In this document: positions 52,661 to 61,747 of the stretch, piece after piece
Layout of the letters: each line of letters begins with the position of its first letter
Position numbering within the stretch: the first letter of the stretch is position 1
Origin: Shewanella frigidimarina
GTDB taxonomy: Bacteria; Pseudomonadota; Gammaproteobacteria; Enterobacterales; Shewanellaceae
Reading direction: 5' to 3'
Assembly: GCF_003797125.1 (NCBI RefSeq)
Contig: NZ_RKKE01000001.1
Coordinates: 682,001-746,000 of the forward strand
Length of the DNA: 64,000 nt
The notes under the pieces: model-generated
What the model saw: the letters and a program-made list of their open reading frames with translations, nothing else
What the model was told of the DNA's origin: nothing
The model's database searches: none
Program-made: the position numbers and the translations under genes

Positions 52661-53227
52661 ATGTCAGAATCAACTTCGTTTCACCAAGGATTTTACGGCC
52701 CTGTCAGTAATGACATATGGCAGCGAGCTCAAAAAATCAAACTGTTAATCTGTGATGTCGATGGGGTATTTTCAGATGGACGTATTTACCTCAGTAATGC
52801 AGGTGAAGAACTCAAAGCGTTCCACACTCGTGACGGTTATGGTGTTCGTTCTTTGCTTACCAGTGGTGTTCATGTTGCCGTTATAACAGGACGTAAATCT
52901 AAGATTGTTGAGAACCGCATGACAGCATTAGGTGTCACACATATTTATCAAGGTATTGATAATAAATTTGAGCCTTTTGAGCAATTATTGTCTCTTTATA
53001 ATGTGACTCCAGATGAAGTGGCTTACATTGGCGATGACATGGTAGACCTACCCGTAATGAAAGCCGTAGGGCTAGCTGTTTGTGTCGGTGATGGTCATCC
53101 GTTTGTCAAACAACAGTGCCATATGACAACCACTCTTAACGGTGGCCATGGCGCACTGCGTGAACTCACCGATTTATTACTCTTAAGCCAAGATAAGTTT
53201 GCCAGTGCTCATGGTATGAGTATATGA
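52661..53227 (+). CDS. kdsC: 3-deoxy-D-manno-octulosonate 8-phosphate phosphatase
   Basis: KdsC removes phosphate from Kdo-8-phosphate to give Kdo. The 188-residue HAD phosphatase has the nucleophile motif LLICDVDGVFSDGR near residues 27-40, the VAVITGRKS block and the metal-binding AYIGDDMVDLPVM near 122-134. It forms a tetramer in other species. Its end overlaps the lptC start by 4 bases (ATGA), so the two genes are translationally coupled. Confidence 0.96.
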   Translation: MSESTSFHQGFYGPVSNDIWQRAQKIKLLICDVDGVFSDGRIYLSNAGEELKAFHTRDGYGVRSLLTSGVHVAVITGRKSKIVENRMTALGVTHIYQGIDNKFEPFEQLLSLYNVTPDEVAYIGDDMVDLPVMKAVGLAVCVGDGHPFVKQQCHMTTTLNGGHGALRELTDLLLLSQDKFASAHGMSI

Positions 53228-53784
53228 GTAGAGTTTCGCTAGGTATTATTGCTTTTTTTGGGCTTGCTTTTATATTGTACTGGCAAGCACAAATAAAACG
53301 CAGTGAAATGGATGCGGTGCAAATACGCGGTATTGAGCGACCAGATTTTGTTGCAGATAACCTACGCACGACAGAATTCAATCAACTAGGTTTTGTCGAA
53401 AGTCGAGTCAGCGCGGAGCACATGGAGCATTACGCTTCAAGCGACATCACTCACTTTACCAAACCTATCTACCTCATTTTCCCTGAAAATGGTAAAGCAC
53501 AATGGCAATTAAGTGCAGACCGTGGGCAATTGAATAAAAATACCAGCAAAGTCACATTAGAAAATAATGTTATTATTGATGCCATTGATATAGAAGAACC
53601 TCTACAGTCACTGAGTACCCAAGCCATTACGGTGGATTTAACCACTATGATAGGCACCTCACAAGAGATGGTGTACATCAAAGGTAAAGGGTTTATTATT
53701 CAAGGTTTAGGCTTGCATGCCGACTTGAATTCGCAAAAATTATCGCTACTTAGCCAGGTAGAAGGAACATATGAGCCACATTAA
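53224..53784 (+). CDS. lptC: LPS export protein LptC
   Basis: LptC is the bitopic membrane protein that links the LptB2FG transporter to the periplasmic LptA bridge. The 186-residue protein has one N-terminal membrane helix (residues about 5-21) and a beta-jellyroll domain. Family blocks are KPIYLIFPENGKAQWQLSAD and the later ITVDLTTMIGTSQEMVYIKG. It overlaps kdsC by 4 bp and lptA by 14 bp, so the four genes are tightly coupled. Confidence 0.93.
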   Translation: MSRVSLGIIAFFGLAFILYWQAQIKRSEMDAVQIRGIERPDFVADNLRTTEFNQLGFVESRVSAEHMEHYASSDITHFTKPIYLIFPENGKAQWQLSADRGQLNKNTSKVTLENNVIIDAIDIEEPLQSLSTQAITVDLTTMIGTSQEMVYIKGKGFIIQGLGLHADLNSQKLSLLSQVEGTYEPH

Positions 53785-54352
53785 TCGTCTCCACACTCGC
53801 GCCAATGTTGTGTTACTAAGTAGCATACTTTGCATATTGAGTTTGCCAGCCACAGCGAAACAAGGTGATCTGAAACAAGAATTGAAAATCGCTTCCGCCA
53901 GTCAGTCTGCCGACATTAAGAACAATCAAATTGTTTTTAATGGTCCGGTGACAATTGTCCAAGGCACGATTAATATCAATGCAGATCAGTTACGGGCGTT
54001 TACCCCTGAAAACAGCACCAGCAAGAGATTAATTGCTACTGGCACCCCTGCTACATTTTCACAAGAATTAGATGACGGTAAAATTGGTACCGCAAGTGCT
54101 AACGAAATTAGCTATGACCTTGCCACCACTACACTCACATTGACTGGCAACGCCAAATTGGATCAGTCTGGTAGCCAGGTTACCGGTAATAAAATCAAGT
54201 ACAACATCAGTGCTCAAGAGCTGATTGCCGAAAGTACTGGTACAGGACAAGATCGGGTAATCACCATCATTCAACCAGAGAATTTCCAAGACGAGTCGGC
54301 GCCAAAGCAAAAGCTCCCTGAAATCCCTGTTAACAAGCAGATCAAACCATGA
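53771..54352 (+). CDS. lptA: LPS transport periplasmic protein LptA
   Basis: LptA forms the periplasmic bridge that carries LPS to the outer membrane. The 193-residue protein has a signal peptide (ending near PATA) and the OstA jellyroll with repeated strands, for example [24 protein letters not shown]. The ATG at 53771 has a strong AGAAGGAA ribosome site inside the lptC end. The stop codon overlaps the lptB start (ATGA). Confidence 0.94.
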   Translation: MSHINRLHTRANVVLLSSILCILSLPATAKQGDLKQELKIASASQSADIKNNQIVFNGPVTIVQGTININADQLRAFTPENSTSKRLIATGTPATFSQELDDGKIGTASANEISYDLATTTLTLTGNAKLDQSGSQVTGNKIKYNISAQELIAESTGTGQDRVITIIQPENFQDESAPKQKLPEIPVNKQIKP

Positions 54353-55080
54353 CCCAAATTACCTTAACCGCTGAAAATCTAGCAAAAAGCTATAAAGCTC
54401 GTCAGGTTGTTAAAGATGTGAGCTTAACGGTTAAAACCGGCCAAATTGTCGGTCTTTTAGGCCCTAATGGTGCAGGTAAAACAACCACCTTTTATATGGT
54501 TGTCGGCTTAGTAAAAAGCGATAAAGGTCGGATATTAATTGACGATGACGACCTTACTGCCGATCCAATGCATTTGCGCGCCCGCAAAGGTATAGGTTAC
54601 TTACCACAAGAAGCCAGTATTTTCCGCAAGCTTACCGTTTACGACAACATAATGGCCGTACTGCAAACTCGCAAAGAGCTCAGTACAGACCAACGTATTG
54701 AGCAACTTGAGCATCTACTCGAAGAATTCCACATTACTCACATACGCGACAGCCAAGGCATGTCGTTATCGGGTGGCGAACGTCGTCGAGTTGAAATTGC
54801 GCGCGCTTTAGCTGCTAATCCAAAATTTATTTTGCTTGATGAGCCTTTTGCTGGTGTTGATCCTATTTCGGTCATCGACATTAAAAAAATCATCCAACAA
54901 CTTAAAAATCGCGGTTTAGGGGTATTAATTACCGACCATAACGTACGTGAAACGCTAGACGTTTGTGAGCGGGCCTATATCGTTAGCCAGGGTAATTTAA
55001 TCGCCGAAGGCACACCTGATGAGATATTAAGTAATCAACAAGTTCGTGCTGTGTACTTAGGTGAACAATTCAAGCTATAG
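54349..55080 (+). CDS. lptB: LPS export ATPase LptB
   Basis: LptB is the ATPase of the LptB2FGC LPS exporter. The 243-residue protein has Walker [18 protein letters not shown] near residues 38-54, the signature [17 protein letters not shown] near 138-154 and Walker [17 protein letters not shown] near 159-174, then the switch His in [12 protein letters not shown]. Residues and length match the E. coli protein closely. lptF and lptG are not in the window. rpoN follows after 142 bp. Confidence 0.97.
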   Translation: MTQITLTAENLAKSYKARQVVKDVSLTVKTGQIVGLLGPNGAGKTTTFYMVVGLVKSDKGRILIDDDDLTADPMHLRARKGIGYLPQEASIFRKLTVYDNIMAVLQTRKELSTDQRIEQLEHLLEEFHITHIRDSQGMSLSGGERRRVEIARALAANPKFILLDEPFAGVDPISVIDIKKIIQQLKNRGLGVLITDHNVRETLDVCERAYIVSQGNLIAEGTPDEILSNQQVRAVYLGEQFKL

Positions 55081-55222
55081 TTACTTTACTGGCCTTTAGT
55101 CTAGCTAACTCATTTCATTGAACGATACCTAAACAACGTTAAATGTCATTGATGTATATGGCAATCCATTACAGTTTCGAGATTGTCATTTTTATTGAAA
55201 ATCATCTAGGGATAAGCGGTAA

Positions 55223-56707
55223 ATGAAAGCGTCACTCCAACTTAAAATGGGTCAACACTTAACCATGACCCCACAATTGCAGCAAGCCATTCGCTTACTG
55301 CAATTATCGTCATTGGAGCTACAGCAGGAAATCCAACAAGCATTAGATTCAAATCCATTGCTTGAAATAGAAGATGAGTTTTCTGAAGCAAAAGACTCCT
55401 TAAAGGAAAATCGCGACCAAGCGGATACCGACTTTAGTGACAACAGCATTGTTAATGTCGAAAAAGACACTTCCACTGTCGACATTGCAGAATCCATGAC
55501 CAAAGAAACCATGGATGATTTAGCCATGGATACCACATGGGACGAAGTGTACACAGCCTCACCAATGTCAGGTTCAGGCAGTGCGAGCATGCGCGATGAC
55601 GACATGCCCTTTCAAGGTGAAACGACCGAAGGTTTGTACGAACATTTAGAATGGCAAAAAAATCTTACCCCATTTTCAGACACTGATCTCGCCATTGCCA
55701 CCGCCATTATTGATGCCATAGATGAACGCGGTTATTTAACCCAAAGTACCGAAGATATTCTTGAAGCCATGGGTGATGAAAATGTGGAACTTGATGAAGT
55801 TGAAGCGGTATTAAAACGCGTTCAACACTTTGACCCTGTTGGTGTTGCTGCACGTGATTTAAGTGAATGTCTATTTATTCAATTAGCACAATTCTCTAAC
55901 GACACACCACATATCGATAATGCTCGTTTGTTAATTAAAGGCTATTTAGATTTAATTGCTGGCCGTGATTTCAGATTATTGATGCGTAAAACAAAACTAA
56001 AAGAAAATGAATTACGTGACGCAATCACTCTAATTCAGACACTCAATCCTCGTCCTGGTTTATTAATTACCCCAATGGATGATGAATACGTTATTCCCGA
56101 TGTCACTGTATTAAAGAAAAATGGCCGCTGGGTTGTAGAGTTAAACCCAGACAACATGCCTAAAATTGGTGTTAATCAGCAATACGCTGCCATGGCTAGA
56201 GGCAGTAAAAACCCGTCGGATAGTCAATTTATTCGAGGCCATCTGCAAGAGGCTAAATGGTTTATTAAAAGTATTGAAAGTCGCAACGATACTTTACTTA
56301 AAGTGGCAAATTGCATTGTACAATTTCAGCAAGGCTTTTTTGAATATGGCGAAGAAGCCATGAAGCCTATGGTGCTCAATGATATTGCGGAAGCAGTAGA
56401 GATGCACGAATCGACCATTTCACGAGTCACCACACAAAAATATATGCACACCCCACGAGGGTTGTTTGAACTAAAATACTTCTTCTCTAGCCATGTCAGT
56501 ACTGACGATGGCGGGGAATGCTCATCTACAGCCATTCGTGCTTTTATCAAAAAGCTGGTTGCCGCAGAAAACCAGAAAAAACCACTGAGCGACAGTAAAA
56601 TGGCTCAGCTTCTGGCAGAACAGGGCATAAACGTTGCGCGTCGTACGATTGCAAAATACCGTGAAGCAATGCTGATCCCGCCCTCAAACCAACGTAAGAG
56701 TTTATAA
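55223..56707 (+). CDS. rpoN: RNA polymerase sigma-54 factor
   Basis: RpoN directs RNA polymerase to -24/-12 promoters that need enhancer-binding ATPases. The 494-residue protein has the Gln-rich activator-interaction region I ([20 protein letters not shown]), an acidic region II (about residues 50-130), the core-binding domain and the C-terminal RpoN box [12 protein letters not shown]. The operon lptB-rpoN-hpf-ptsN-rapZ-ptsO is the conserved form. In Shewanella sigma-54 controls flagella and nitrogen genes. A sigma-54-like site lies in this window at 60928. Confidence 0.97.
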   Translation: MKASLQLKMGQHLTMTPQLQQAIRLLQLSSLELQQEIQQALDSNPLLEIEDEFSEAKDSLKENRDQADTDFSDNSIVNVEKDTSTVDIAESMTKETMDDLAMDTTWDEVYTASPMSGSGSASMRDDDMPFQGETTEGLYEHLEWQKNLTPFSDTDLAIATAIIDAIDERGYLTQSTEDILEAMGDENVELDEVEAVLKRVQHFDPVGVAARDLSECLFIQLAQFSNDTPHIDNARLLIKGYLDLIAGRDFRLLMRKTKLKENELRDAITLIQTLNPRPGLLITPMDDEYVIPDVTVLKKNGRWVVELNPDNMPKIGVNQQYAAMARGSKNPSDSQFIRGHLQEAKWFIKSIESRNDTLLKVANCIVQFQQGFFEYGEEAMKPMVLNDIAEAVEMHESTISRVTTQKYMHTPRGLFELKYFFSSHVSTDDGGECSSTAIRAFIKKLVAAENQKKPLSDSKMAQLLAEQGINVARRTIAKYREAMLIPPSNQRKSL

Positions 56708-56732
56708 CCTACTAGGCAATGGAGGATTTTTT

Positions 56733-57020
56733 ATGCAAATAAGTCTGACTGGACATCATGTCGAAATCACAGAATCTTTACGTGAATACGTCCAAGGTAA
56801 ATTTTCAAAGCTTGAACGGCACTTCGATCAGATCCATAATGTACACGTTGTGCTCAATGTAGAAAAATTACAACAAAAAGCAGAAGCTAAAATCAACGTT
56901 AATGGCGCAGAGATTTTTGCAATGTCAGAAAATACTGATATGTATGCTGCAATAGACGCCCTGATCGATAAACTCGACCGTCAGGTAATTAAACACAAAG
57001 AGAAGAATACAAAACACTAA
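56733..57020 (+). CDS. hpf: Ribosome hibernation promoting factor
   Basis: HPF binds idle 70S ribosomes and promotes their storage as 100S dimers in stationary phase. The 95-residue short form has the double-stranded RNA-binding-like fold: ISLTGHHVEITESLREYV at the N-terminus, then KAEAKINVNGAEIFA and DMYAAIDALIDKLDRQV. No long C-terminal dimerisation domain is present. A TGGAGGA ribosome site precedes the ATG. It lies between rpoN and ptsN. Confidence 0.95.
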   Translation: MQISLTGHHVEITESLREYVQGKFSKLERHFDQIHNVHVVLNVEKLQQKAEAKINVNGAEIFAMSENTDMYAAIDALIDKLDRQVIKHKEKNTKH

Positions 57021-57022
57021 CG

Positions 57023-57466
57023 ATGGAACTTTGTACCATTCTGCAGCCGGAATGCACTACCTGTGCCACACCGGGCAGTAAGAAAAAAGTACTGGAACTC
57101 ATCAGCAATTTAGTCGCTGCCCAGTACCCAACCCTGTCTTCGCAAGAGGTTTTTGAAAGCCTGTTAGCGAGAGAGAAAATGGGTAGCACAGGTATAGGAA
57201 ATGGCATTGCGATACCTCATGGTCGATTAACGACCATCGATCACCCTATCGCGATATTTATTAAATGTGAAGAAGCCATTGCCTTTGATGCAATAGATAA
57301 GCAGCCCGTGGATCTTTTATTTGCTTTGTTAGTACCTGCCGACCAGTGCCAACAACATTTAGGCACGTTATCAAGCATGGCCCAAAAGTTAAGCGATAAG
57401 CAAATATTGAAACAGCTTCGCAAAACTCACGACGCAACAGAACTTTATCAGGTTATTACTGCATGA
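57023..57466 (+). CDS. ptsN: Nitrogen PTS enzyme IIA
   Basis: EIIA-Ntr accepts phosphate from NPr and regulates potassium uptake, nitrogen and envelope functions rather than sugar transport. The 147-residue protein has the phosphorylated His in [11 protein letters not shown] near residue 65. It starts two bases after hpf and its stop codon overlaps the rapZ start (ATGA). The partner NPr is encoded two genes downstream; PtsP is not in the window. Confidence 0.95.
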   Translation: MELCTILQPECTTCATPGSKKKVLELISNLVAAQYPTLSSQEVFESLLAREKMGSTGIGNGIAIPHGRLTTIDHPIAIFIKCEEAIAFDAIDKQPVDLLFALLVPADQCQQHLGTLSSMAQKLSDKQILKQLRKTHDATELYQVITA

Positions 57467-58326
57467 AACTTGTCATAGTATCGGGACGTTCAGGCTCAGG
57501 AAAATCCGTTGCCCTGAGAGTATTAGAAGACCTAGGATATTATTGTGTTGATAATTTGCCTTTACCACTTATTGGCACATTATTAGCCCAGCTTAAGGGC
57601 AGCAATGATTTGGTTGCGATTAGTGTTGATGTTCGTAACATTGCAGAACAAGGTAAAGTGCTTCAAGACCAATTGGCACTACTTGAGAATGACACTGAAA
57701 TTATCAGCTTCTTTTTAAATTCCAATGACAAAGTATTGCTTAAACGTTACAGCGAAACACGTCGATTGCACCCATTATCTAAAAATCATATTTCACTGCA
57801 AGAAGCGATCAAATTAGAAGGCCGTTTACTCGAGCCGATCGCAAAAATTGTTGATCACTACATCGACACTTCTGCACTAAATATCTACGAATTAAGCGAC
57901 CAAGTTAGGCAAATATTATTAGGCAGTGTTGATAAAGAGTTAGTGATTAACTTTGAATCTTTTGGTTTTAAACACGGAATGCCGACAGAAGCTGACTTTA
58001 TGTTTGATGTACGCTTTTTACCTAACCCGCACTGGGAAATTGAGCTGCGTCCATTTACGGGTTTAGACGAACCCGTACAAGAGTTTTTAGGGCGTCAGCC
58101 ATTAGTGAATAAGTTTATTTGGCAAATTGAAAATCTATTTGAAACTTGGATGCCACATCTAGAACGTAACAATCGCAGTTACCTTACCATCGCGATTGGT
58201 TGTACTGGTGGTCAGCACCGTTCGGTATATATTGCAGATCAATTAGCTAAACGGTTTAGACAAGGTAGTAAACACACGGTTAATGCTCGCCACAGAGAGT
58301 TAAATATCAGTGATACTAATAACTAA
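57463..58326 (+). CDS. rapZ: RNase adapter protein RapZ
   Basis: RapZ binds nucleotides and, in E. coli, delivers the small RNA GlmZ to RNase E to control glucosamine-6-phosphate synthesis. The 287-residue protein has Walker [19 protein letters not shown] near residues 5-22, Walker B-like VAISVDVRN and the C-terminal block [18 protein letters not shown]. The C-terminal basic stretch is short. The sRNA partners were not found in this window. It overlaps ptsN and is followed by ptsO after 20 bp. Confidence 0.95.
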   Translation: MKLVIVSGRSGSGKSVALRVLEDLGYYCVDNLPLPLIGTLLAQLKGSNDLVAISVDVRNIAEQGKVLQDQLALLENDTEIISFFLNSNDKVLLKRYSETRRLHPLSKNHISLQEAIKLEGRLLEPIAKIVDHYIDTSALNIYELSDQVRQILLGSVDKELVINFESFGFKHGMPTEADFMFDVRFLPNPHWEIELRPFTGLDEPVQEFLGRQPLVNKFIWQIENLFETWMPHLERNNRSYLTIAIGCTGGQHRSVYIADQLAKRFRQGSKHTVNARHRELNISDTNN

Positions 58327-58346
58327 GTGAGCATAGGATCGCGTCA

Positions 58347-58622
58347 ATGATCAAACTTGAACGCCAAGTGACCATTTCAAATAAATTGGGATTACATGCC
58401 CGTGCAGCAACAAAACTCGCAGTATTAGCTGCGGATTTTGATGCTAACATCACCTTAACTCAAGGTGAAAAAAATGCCAGCGCTGCAAGTGTGCTGGGGT
58501 TATTAATGCTTGAAAGTGGTATTGGTAAAATGATTACTGTTACTGCTCAAGGCCCTGATGCTGAAGTGGCATTAAACGCAGTGTGTGATCTCATTAATGC
58601 TAAATTTGATGAATCTTGTTAA
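58347..58622 (+). CDS. ptsO: Phosphocarrier protein NPr
   Basis: NPr is the HPr-like carrier of the nitrogen PTS and passes phosphate from PtsP to EIIA-Ntr (ptsN, two genes upstream). The 91-residue protein has the active-site His in NKLGLHARAATKLA near residue 17 and the second block GEKNASAASVLGLLMLESGIG, where HPr carries Ser46. The gene ends the rpoN operon, as in E. coli. Confidence 0.95.
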   Translation: MIKLERQVTISNKLGLHARAATKLAVLAADFDANITLTQGEKNASAASVLGLLMLESGIGKMITVTAQGPDAEVALNAVCDLINAKFDESC

Positions 58623-59131
58623 TTTTTAATCAAATTAAATTTATAAATAGCCTGTAATTTGTGAATAGCTGCAGTTACTCATGTTTTAAATAACCGTTAT
58701 CCTTATTGCATGCGGTCTCTATATGGCTAGGCCATACTAACCAAACTGTCACGACATTGATGATCACCAATAGACATCAGTCCCTCAAAAATATTAGCCC
58801 TTAGGTTTACCTCATGCAGTTGATGCCAATCTCATTAGTATCATTCCATTCTGCGCGAGTTTAGCGTTTAACATGATAAAGACAGAGCCGCTTCTAGCAA
58901 CGGATCCAGTGTCATTCTGCTTCCGTGAAGTGGTACGTCTATAGTATGTAAAGCAGCATTGGCTGCTGTAGAATTTCACCGCAGAAGTATTTAAGTATTA
59001 TCTTTCTGCATTTCATCGTCTTACGTAAAGACAGCTATTTCTGCATTTATACGCCTTGAACTGTACAACCTGAGAAACCCAGAATAATTACATACTGATT
59101 AATATAAGTATGACGAATAGGAAGTAGATAT
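58623..59131. other. Intergenic leader ahead of mgtE
   Basis: About 510 bp with no supported gene. A small CAGC-ATTG-GCTG hairpin lies near 58952. A structured, possibly Mg-responsive leader is conceivable because mgtE genes are often riboswitch-controlled, but I could not match the M-box. No clear terminator was seen behind ptsO. Confidence 0.4.
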
Positions 59132-60496
59132 ATGGGTAAAGAGTACCTAGACAATGAGATAACAGAACAACGTCTCAATCAACTGGTTCAAGCGCTAGAC
59201 AGCGGCCTGTTTGTTCACGCCCGTAACATGCTACATACCATGTCACCTAACGATGTCGCCCTTATTCTCGAATCATCACCGCCCAAAAATCGTCAGGTGT
59301 TATGGCAACTTATTGATCAACAATATGCTGGTGAAATTCTTGATGAGTTAGGCGAAGAACTTAAAGACTCCCTAATTAGCAGCATGACCCCAGAGAAGCT
59401 TGCCCAGGCCACAATAGGCATGGATACAGATGATCTCGCCTATATTCTTCGTAGTTTACCCGATGATGTTTACAAGAAAGTACTCAAATCAATGCGAAGC
59501 CAAGACAGAGATAGAGTAGAGCAAGCATTGCGTTACCCGGATGATACTGCCGGCAGTATCATGAATACCGATACCGTCACCCTACGACCAGATGTCAATA
59601 TCGAAGTGGTATTACGCTATTTACGACAACGAGGACATTTACCCGATACAACGGATACGTTATATGTCGTTGACCACCAAGATCATGTTTTAGGCGGGGT
59701 AAGATTAGCCGATTTACTCACATGCGATCCAAGCGTAACCATCCGCAGTATTATGGACACAGAATTAGAAAGTATTCCTGTAGAGATGTCTGACAAAGAT
59801 GTGGCTCAAAAATTTGAACGAATGGATTGGATATCTGCCCCAGTCGTCGACAGCCAAGCAAAATTACTTGGCCGAATTACTATCGATGATGTTATTGATG
59901 TGATCCGCGAAGATGCCGAACATTCAATGATGGGAATGGCTGGTATGGATGATGATGAAGATACCTTTGGCCCAGTGCTCAAAAGTACTCTAAGACGCTC
60001 TCTATGGCTGACCATCAATTTATTTGCTGCATTACTAGCCTCGTCTGTGAGTAATATGTTTGAAGGCACCTTGGAGCAATTTGCCACCATCGCGATTTTA
60101 ATGACCATAGTACCAAGTATGGGTGGAGTTGCAGGCAATCAAACTTTAGCACTAGTGATCCGTGGTATTGCACTTGGGCATATTGGCCAAAGTAACTCGC
60201 GTTGGTTAATCGGCAAGGAACTAGGCATCGGATTATTGAACGGCATAATGTGGTCTGTTTTGGTATTTTTTGCGGTATGGCTTTGGAAAGATGACATCGC
60301 ATTAGGAGGGCTAATTGGTAGTGCCATGCTGATTAATATGACGGTAGCAGGCTTTGCTGGCGCCACCATCCCAATAATGTTAAAAAAATTAAATATAGAC
60401 CCAGCGCTCGCAGGTGGCATGGTGTTAACCACAGTAACCGATGTCGTTGGCTTATTTGCATTTTTAGGCCTAGCCACACTATTTTTAATGAACTAG
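59132..60496 (+). CDS. mgtE: Magnesium transporter MgtE
   Basis: MgtE is a dimeric Mg2+ channel gated by cytoplasmic Mg2+. The 454-residue protein has the N-terminal helical domain, two CBS domains (the first with YPDDTAGSIMNTDTVTLRP, the second at RSIMDTELESIPVEMSD) and five C-terminal membrane helices. The pore signature PSMGGVAGNQTLALVIRG is near residue 330. All domains are complete. An AGGAAG ribosome site precedes the ATG. The order ptsO-mgtE is common in Shewanella and Vibrio. Confidence 0.95.
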   Translation: MGKEYLDNEITEQRLNQLVQALDSGLFVHARNMLHTMSPNDVALILESSPPKNRQVLWQLIDQQYAGEILDELGEELKDSLISSMTPEKLAQATIGMDTDDLAYILRSLPDDVYKKVLKSMRSQDRDRVEQALRYPDDTAGSIMNTDTVTLRPDVNIEVVLRYLRQRGHLPDTTDTLYVVDHQDHVLGGVRLADLLTCDPSVTIRSIMDTELESIPVEMSDKDVAQKFERMDWISAPVVDSQAKLLGRITIDDVIDVIREDAEHSMMGMAGMDDDEDTFGPVLKSTLRRSLWLTINLFAALLASSVSNMFEGTLEQFATIAILMTIVPSMGGVAGNQTLALVIRGIALGHIGQSNSRWLIGKELGIGLLNGIMWSVLVFFAVWLWKDDIALGGLIGSAMLINMTVAGFAGATIPIMLKKLNIDPALAGGMVLTTVTDVVGLFAFLGLATLFLMN

Positions 60497-60529
60497 TTCA
60501 TTGATTTAACTCTTACGTATCATGTCATC

Positions 60530-60560
60530 CGTAAATTGCGCAGCCTAGCGCAATTTTACG
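60530..60560 (+). terminator. Hairpin after mgtE
   Basis: CGTAAATTGCGC pairs with GCGCAATTTTACG, with one bulged T, around a 6-base loop. It lies 34 bp beyond the mgtE stop codon. There is no U-tract after it, so it may protect the 3' end or end transcription only partly. Confidence 0.5.
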
Positions 60561-60822
60561 GACGTCGACGACGCTTCTATACGCATAAGGCTTTTTTCAC
60601 ACATAAACTCATTCACCGAGTGCTTAGCTCTCTGATAATCTTTACGGCCATATTCTCAGCCCCACTTTGTTAACGTTTCTCCAATCATCAACTGGCAACA
60701 ACTCACTCAACGATAACCTTGTATTCATCTTGTCATTAAGGTGACCTTTTTTTGCCATATTTGTCATCCATACTGCGCAACGACAATGACAATCGTAATG
60801 GGTTGTCGGCAGAGCACGCTCA

Positions 60823-60850
60823 CCAAATTAGTGCAATTGCACCAATTTGG
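60823..60850. promoter_or_regulatory. 28-bp near-perfect palindrome, possible activator site
   Basis: The arms CCAAATT and AATTTGG flank a perfect 12-bp core GTGCAATTGCAC; only one base pair (A versus C) breaks the symmetry. It lies about 80-105 bp upstream of the sigma-54-like site, which is where enhancer-binding proteins usually bind. The factor is unknown. Confidence 0.6.
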
Positions 60851-60927
60851 CTGAAACCTTAAAAATAACAAAACCACATAAAACATATAAACAACTGATA
60901 AATAACAACTAAAAATATTTACCAAAG

Positions 60928-60944
60928 TTGGCACAAGCTTTCCA
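60928..60944 (+). promoter_or_regulatory. Sigma-54-like promoter
   Basis: TTGGCACA-AGCT-TTCCA matches the -24/-12 consensus TTGGCACG-N4-TTGCA with two mismatches. One of them falls in the conserved -12 GC (here CC), so activity is uncertain. The spacing is correct. It would start transcription about 60 bp ahead of the 50-residue frame. Confidence 0.35.
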
Positions 60945-61014
60945 TATAAGAATATATACCCACTAAGTAGTAGTTTATTTTTTAAGCAACCCATTGTAAC
61001 TATAGGAGATAGTG

Positions 61015-61167
61015 ATGAATAAAATAACCGTAAAACGTAGCATTATATCGATAAATGTCATGGTAAATAATGTCATTGCACAATGCCGTCAAAACATTTT
61101 TTTCTTAGCACATCTCGGTTGCAGTCAGTGGGATGAAGTTGAAACTCGCTCAGGTAAACATAGATAA
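61015..61167 (+). CDS. Hypothetical 50-residue protein
   Basis: The frame opens MNKITVKRSIISIN and ends ETRSGKHR. The ATG follows TATAGGAGATAGTG, a strong ribosome site, which is the main support. The sequence has a basic N-terminus, a mildly hydrophobic middle and two Cys; I do not recognise a family. It lies 19 bp before the HTH protein and probably shares its transcript. It could also be a leader peptide. It has no clear signal peptide. Confidence 0.5.
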   Translation: MNKITVKRSIISINVMVNNVIAQCRQNIFFLAHLGCSQWDEVETRSGKHR

Positions 61168-61186
61168 ATCAGAAGGAAATTATTTG

Positions 61187-61438
61187 ATGAATATGTCAAA
61201 TGCGAGACAATATCCAGTCGACTTACAGAGACAAGTGATTAATGAAGTCAAAAACCATAATCGATTATTATCCGACGTAGCAAAACAATATGGTGTGTCG
61301 GCTAAAACTGTTTATCAATGGGTCAGAAGTAATGATAGTCGCCAAACAGAAAACAAAGGCGCGATCGTATCTGAAATAGCCTATTTACAACAAAAGATTG
61401 CCCAGTTAAGTCAACAATTACAAGCAATGGCAAGTTAG
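61187..61438 (+). CDS. Small HTH protein related to transposase OrfA
   Basis: From ATG 61187 (MNMSNARQYP) this is an 84-residue protein. The helix-turn-helix region is LSDVAKQYGVSAKTVYQWVR near residues 31-50, as in the HTH_Tnp_1 domain of IS3-type OrfA proteins. A short Gln-rich coiled coil follows (EIAYLQQKIAQLSQQLQA), also seen there. No OrfB or inverted repeats were found, so it is either an orphan from a lost IS or a domesticated regulator. AGAAGGAAA precedes the ATG. An in-frame ATG 18 codons earlier is possible. Confidence 0.65.
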   Translation: MNMSNARQYPVDLQRQVINEVKNHNRLLSDVAKQYGVSAKTVYQWVRSNDSRQTENKGAIVSEIAYLQQKIAQLSQQLQAMAS

Positions 61439-61451
61439 TAACATAAACCTT

Positions 61452-61662
61452 TTTTGGCAAGGATGTTTGATCGTATTAACAACTCGTCCCCCAGCAAGTT
61501 GATAACACAGCAACAGACATTCTAATAAAAATAAGCGCAAAATATCTTGCATCCTTGCCGCTTTATCGCTCTACCGTTAGCCGTTAAGGCCGACTGCTAA
61601 CACAACAGTTCAGGCGTTATTGGGTCCCCAGACTCTATTAATCCAATAACGTCATTTTTATT
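61452..61662. repeat. Structured direct repeat, copy 1 (about 211 bp)
   Basis: Copy 1 and copy 2 (61729-61940) are highly similar over their whole length, in the same orientation, 277 bp apart. Each begins GGCAAGGATG and has CATCCTTGCC about 84 bases later, a perfect 10-bp inverted repeat. Further on are GTTAGC...GCTAAC and CGTTATTGG...CCAATAACG stems. Copy 1 starts 14 bp after the HTH gene. Confidence 0.85.
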
Positions 61663-61747
61663 AGGTATTTTAGCTTTCGCCATTAACGGCGCTACTGTCA
61701 CCATTAGTGGAGCTAAGTATCAAAAACGTTTTGGCAAGGATGTTTGA
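61601..61747 (+). pseudogene. Coding-like remnant ending inside repeat copy 2
   Basis: A frame between two stops reads through a hydrophobic stretch (SFLLGILAFAINGATVTISG) and ends YQKRFGKDV. It has no ATG, GTG or TTG codon. Copy 1 of the repeat starts with the matching FGKDV-stop end. It looks like the 3' end of a lost membrane protein gene. I do not recognise the family. Confidence 0.35.

Larger units (their letters stand above)
60497..61014. other. Non-coding region with hairpin, palindrome and promoter signals
   Basis: About 520 bp with no convincing gene. In order it holds a post-mgtE hairpin, a 28-bp palindrome and a sigma-54-like promoter (each listed separately). A 76-codon minus-strand frame at 60764-60994 has no ribosome site and a Cys/Leu-rich composition and is not accepted. 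Confidence 0.6.

Noticed and set aside
58623..59131. Magnesium riboswitch (M-box) ahead of mgtE
   Set aside because: The location would fit, but the conserved M-box sequence blocks were not recognised by eye.
60764..60994. A 76-codon minus-strand frame in the post-mgtE region
   Set aside because: It covers the palindrome and the sigma-54-like site, has odd Cys/Leu/Tyr composition and no ribosome site.
61187..61438. A complete IS3-family insertion sequence
   Set aside because: Only an OrfA-like HTH protein is present; there is no OrfB, no frameshift region and no terminal inverted repeats.
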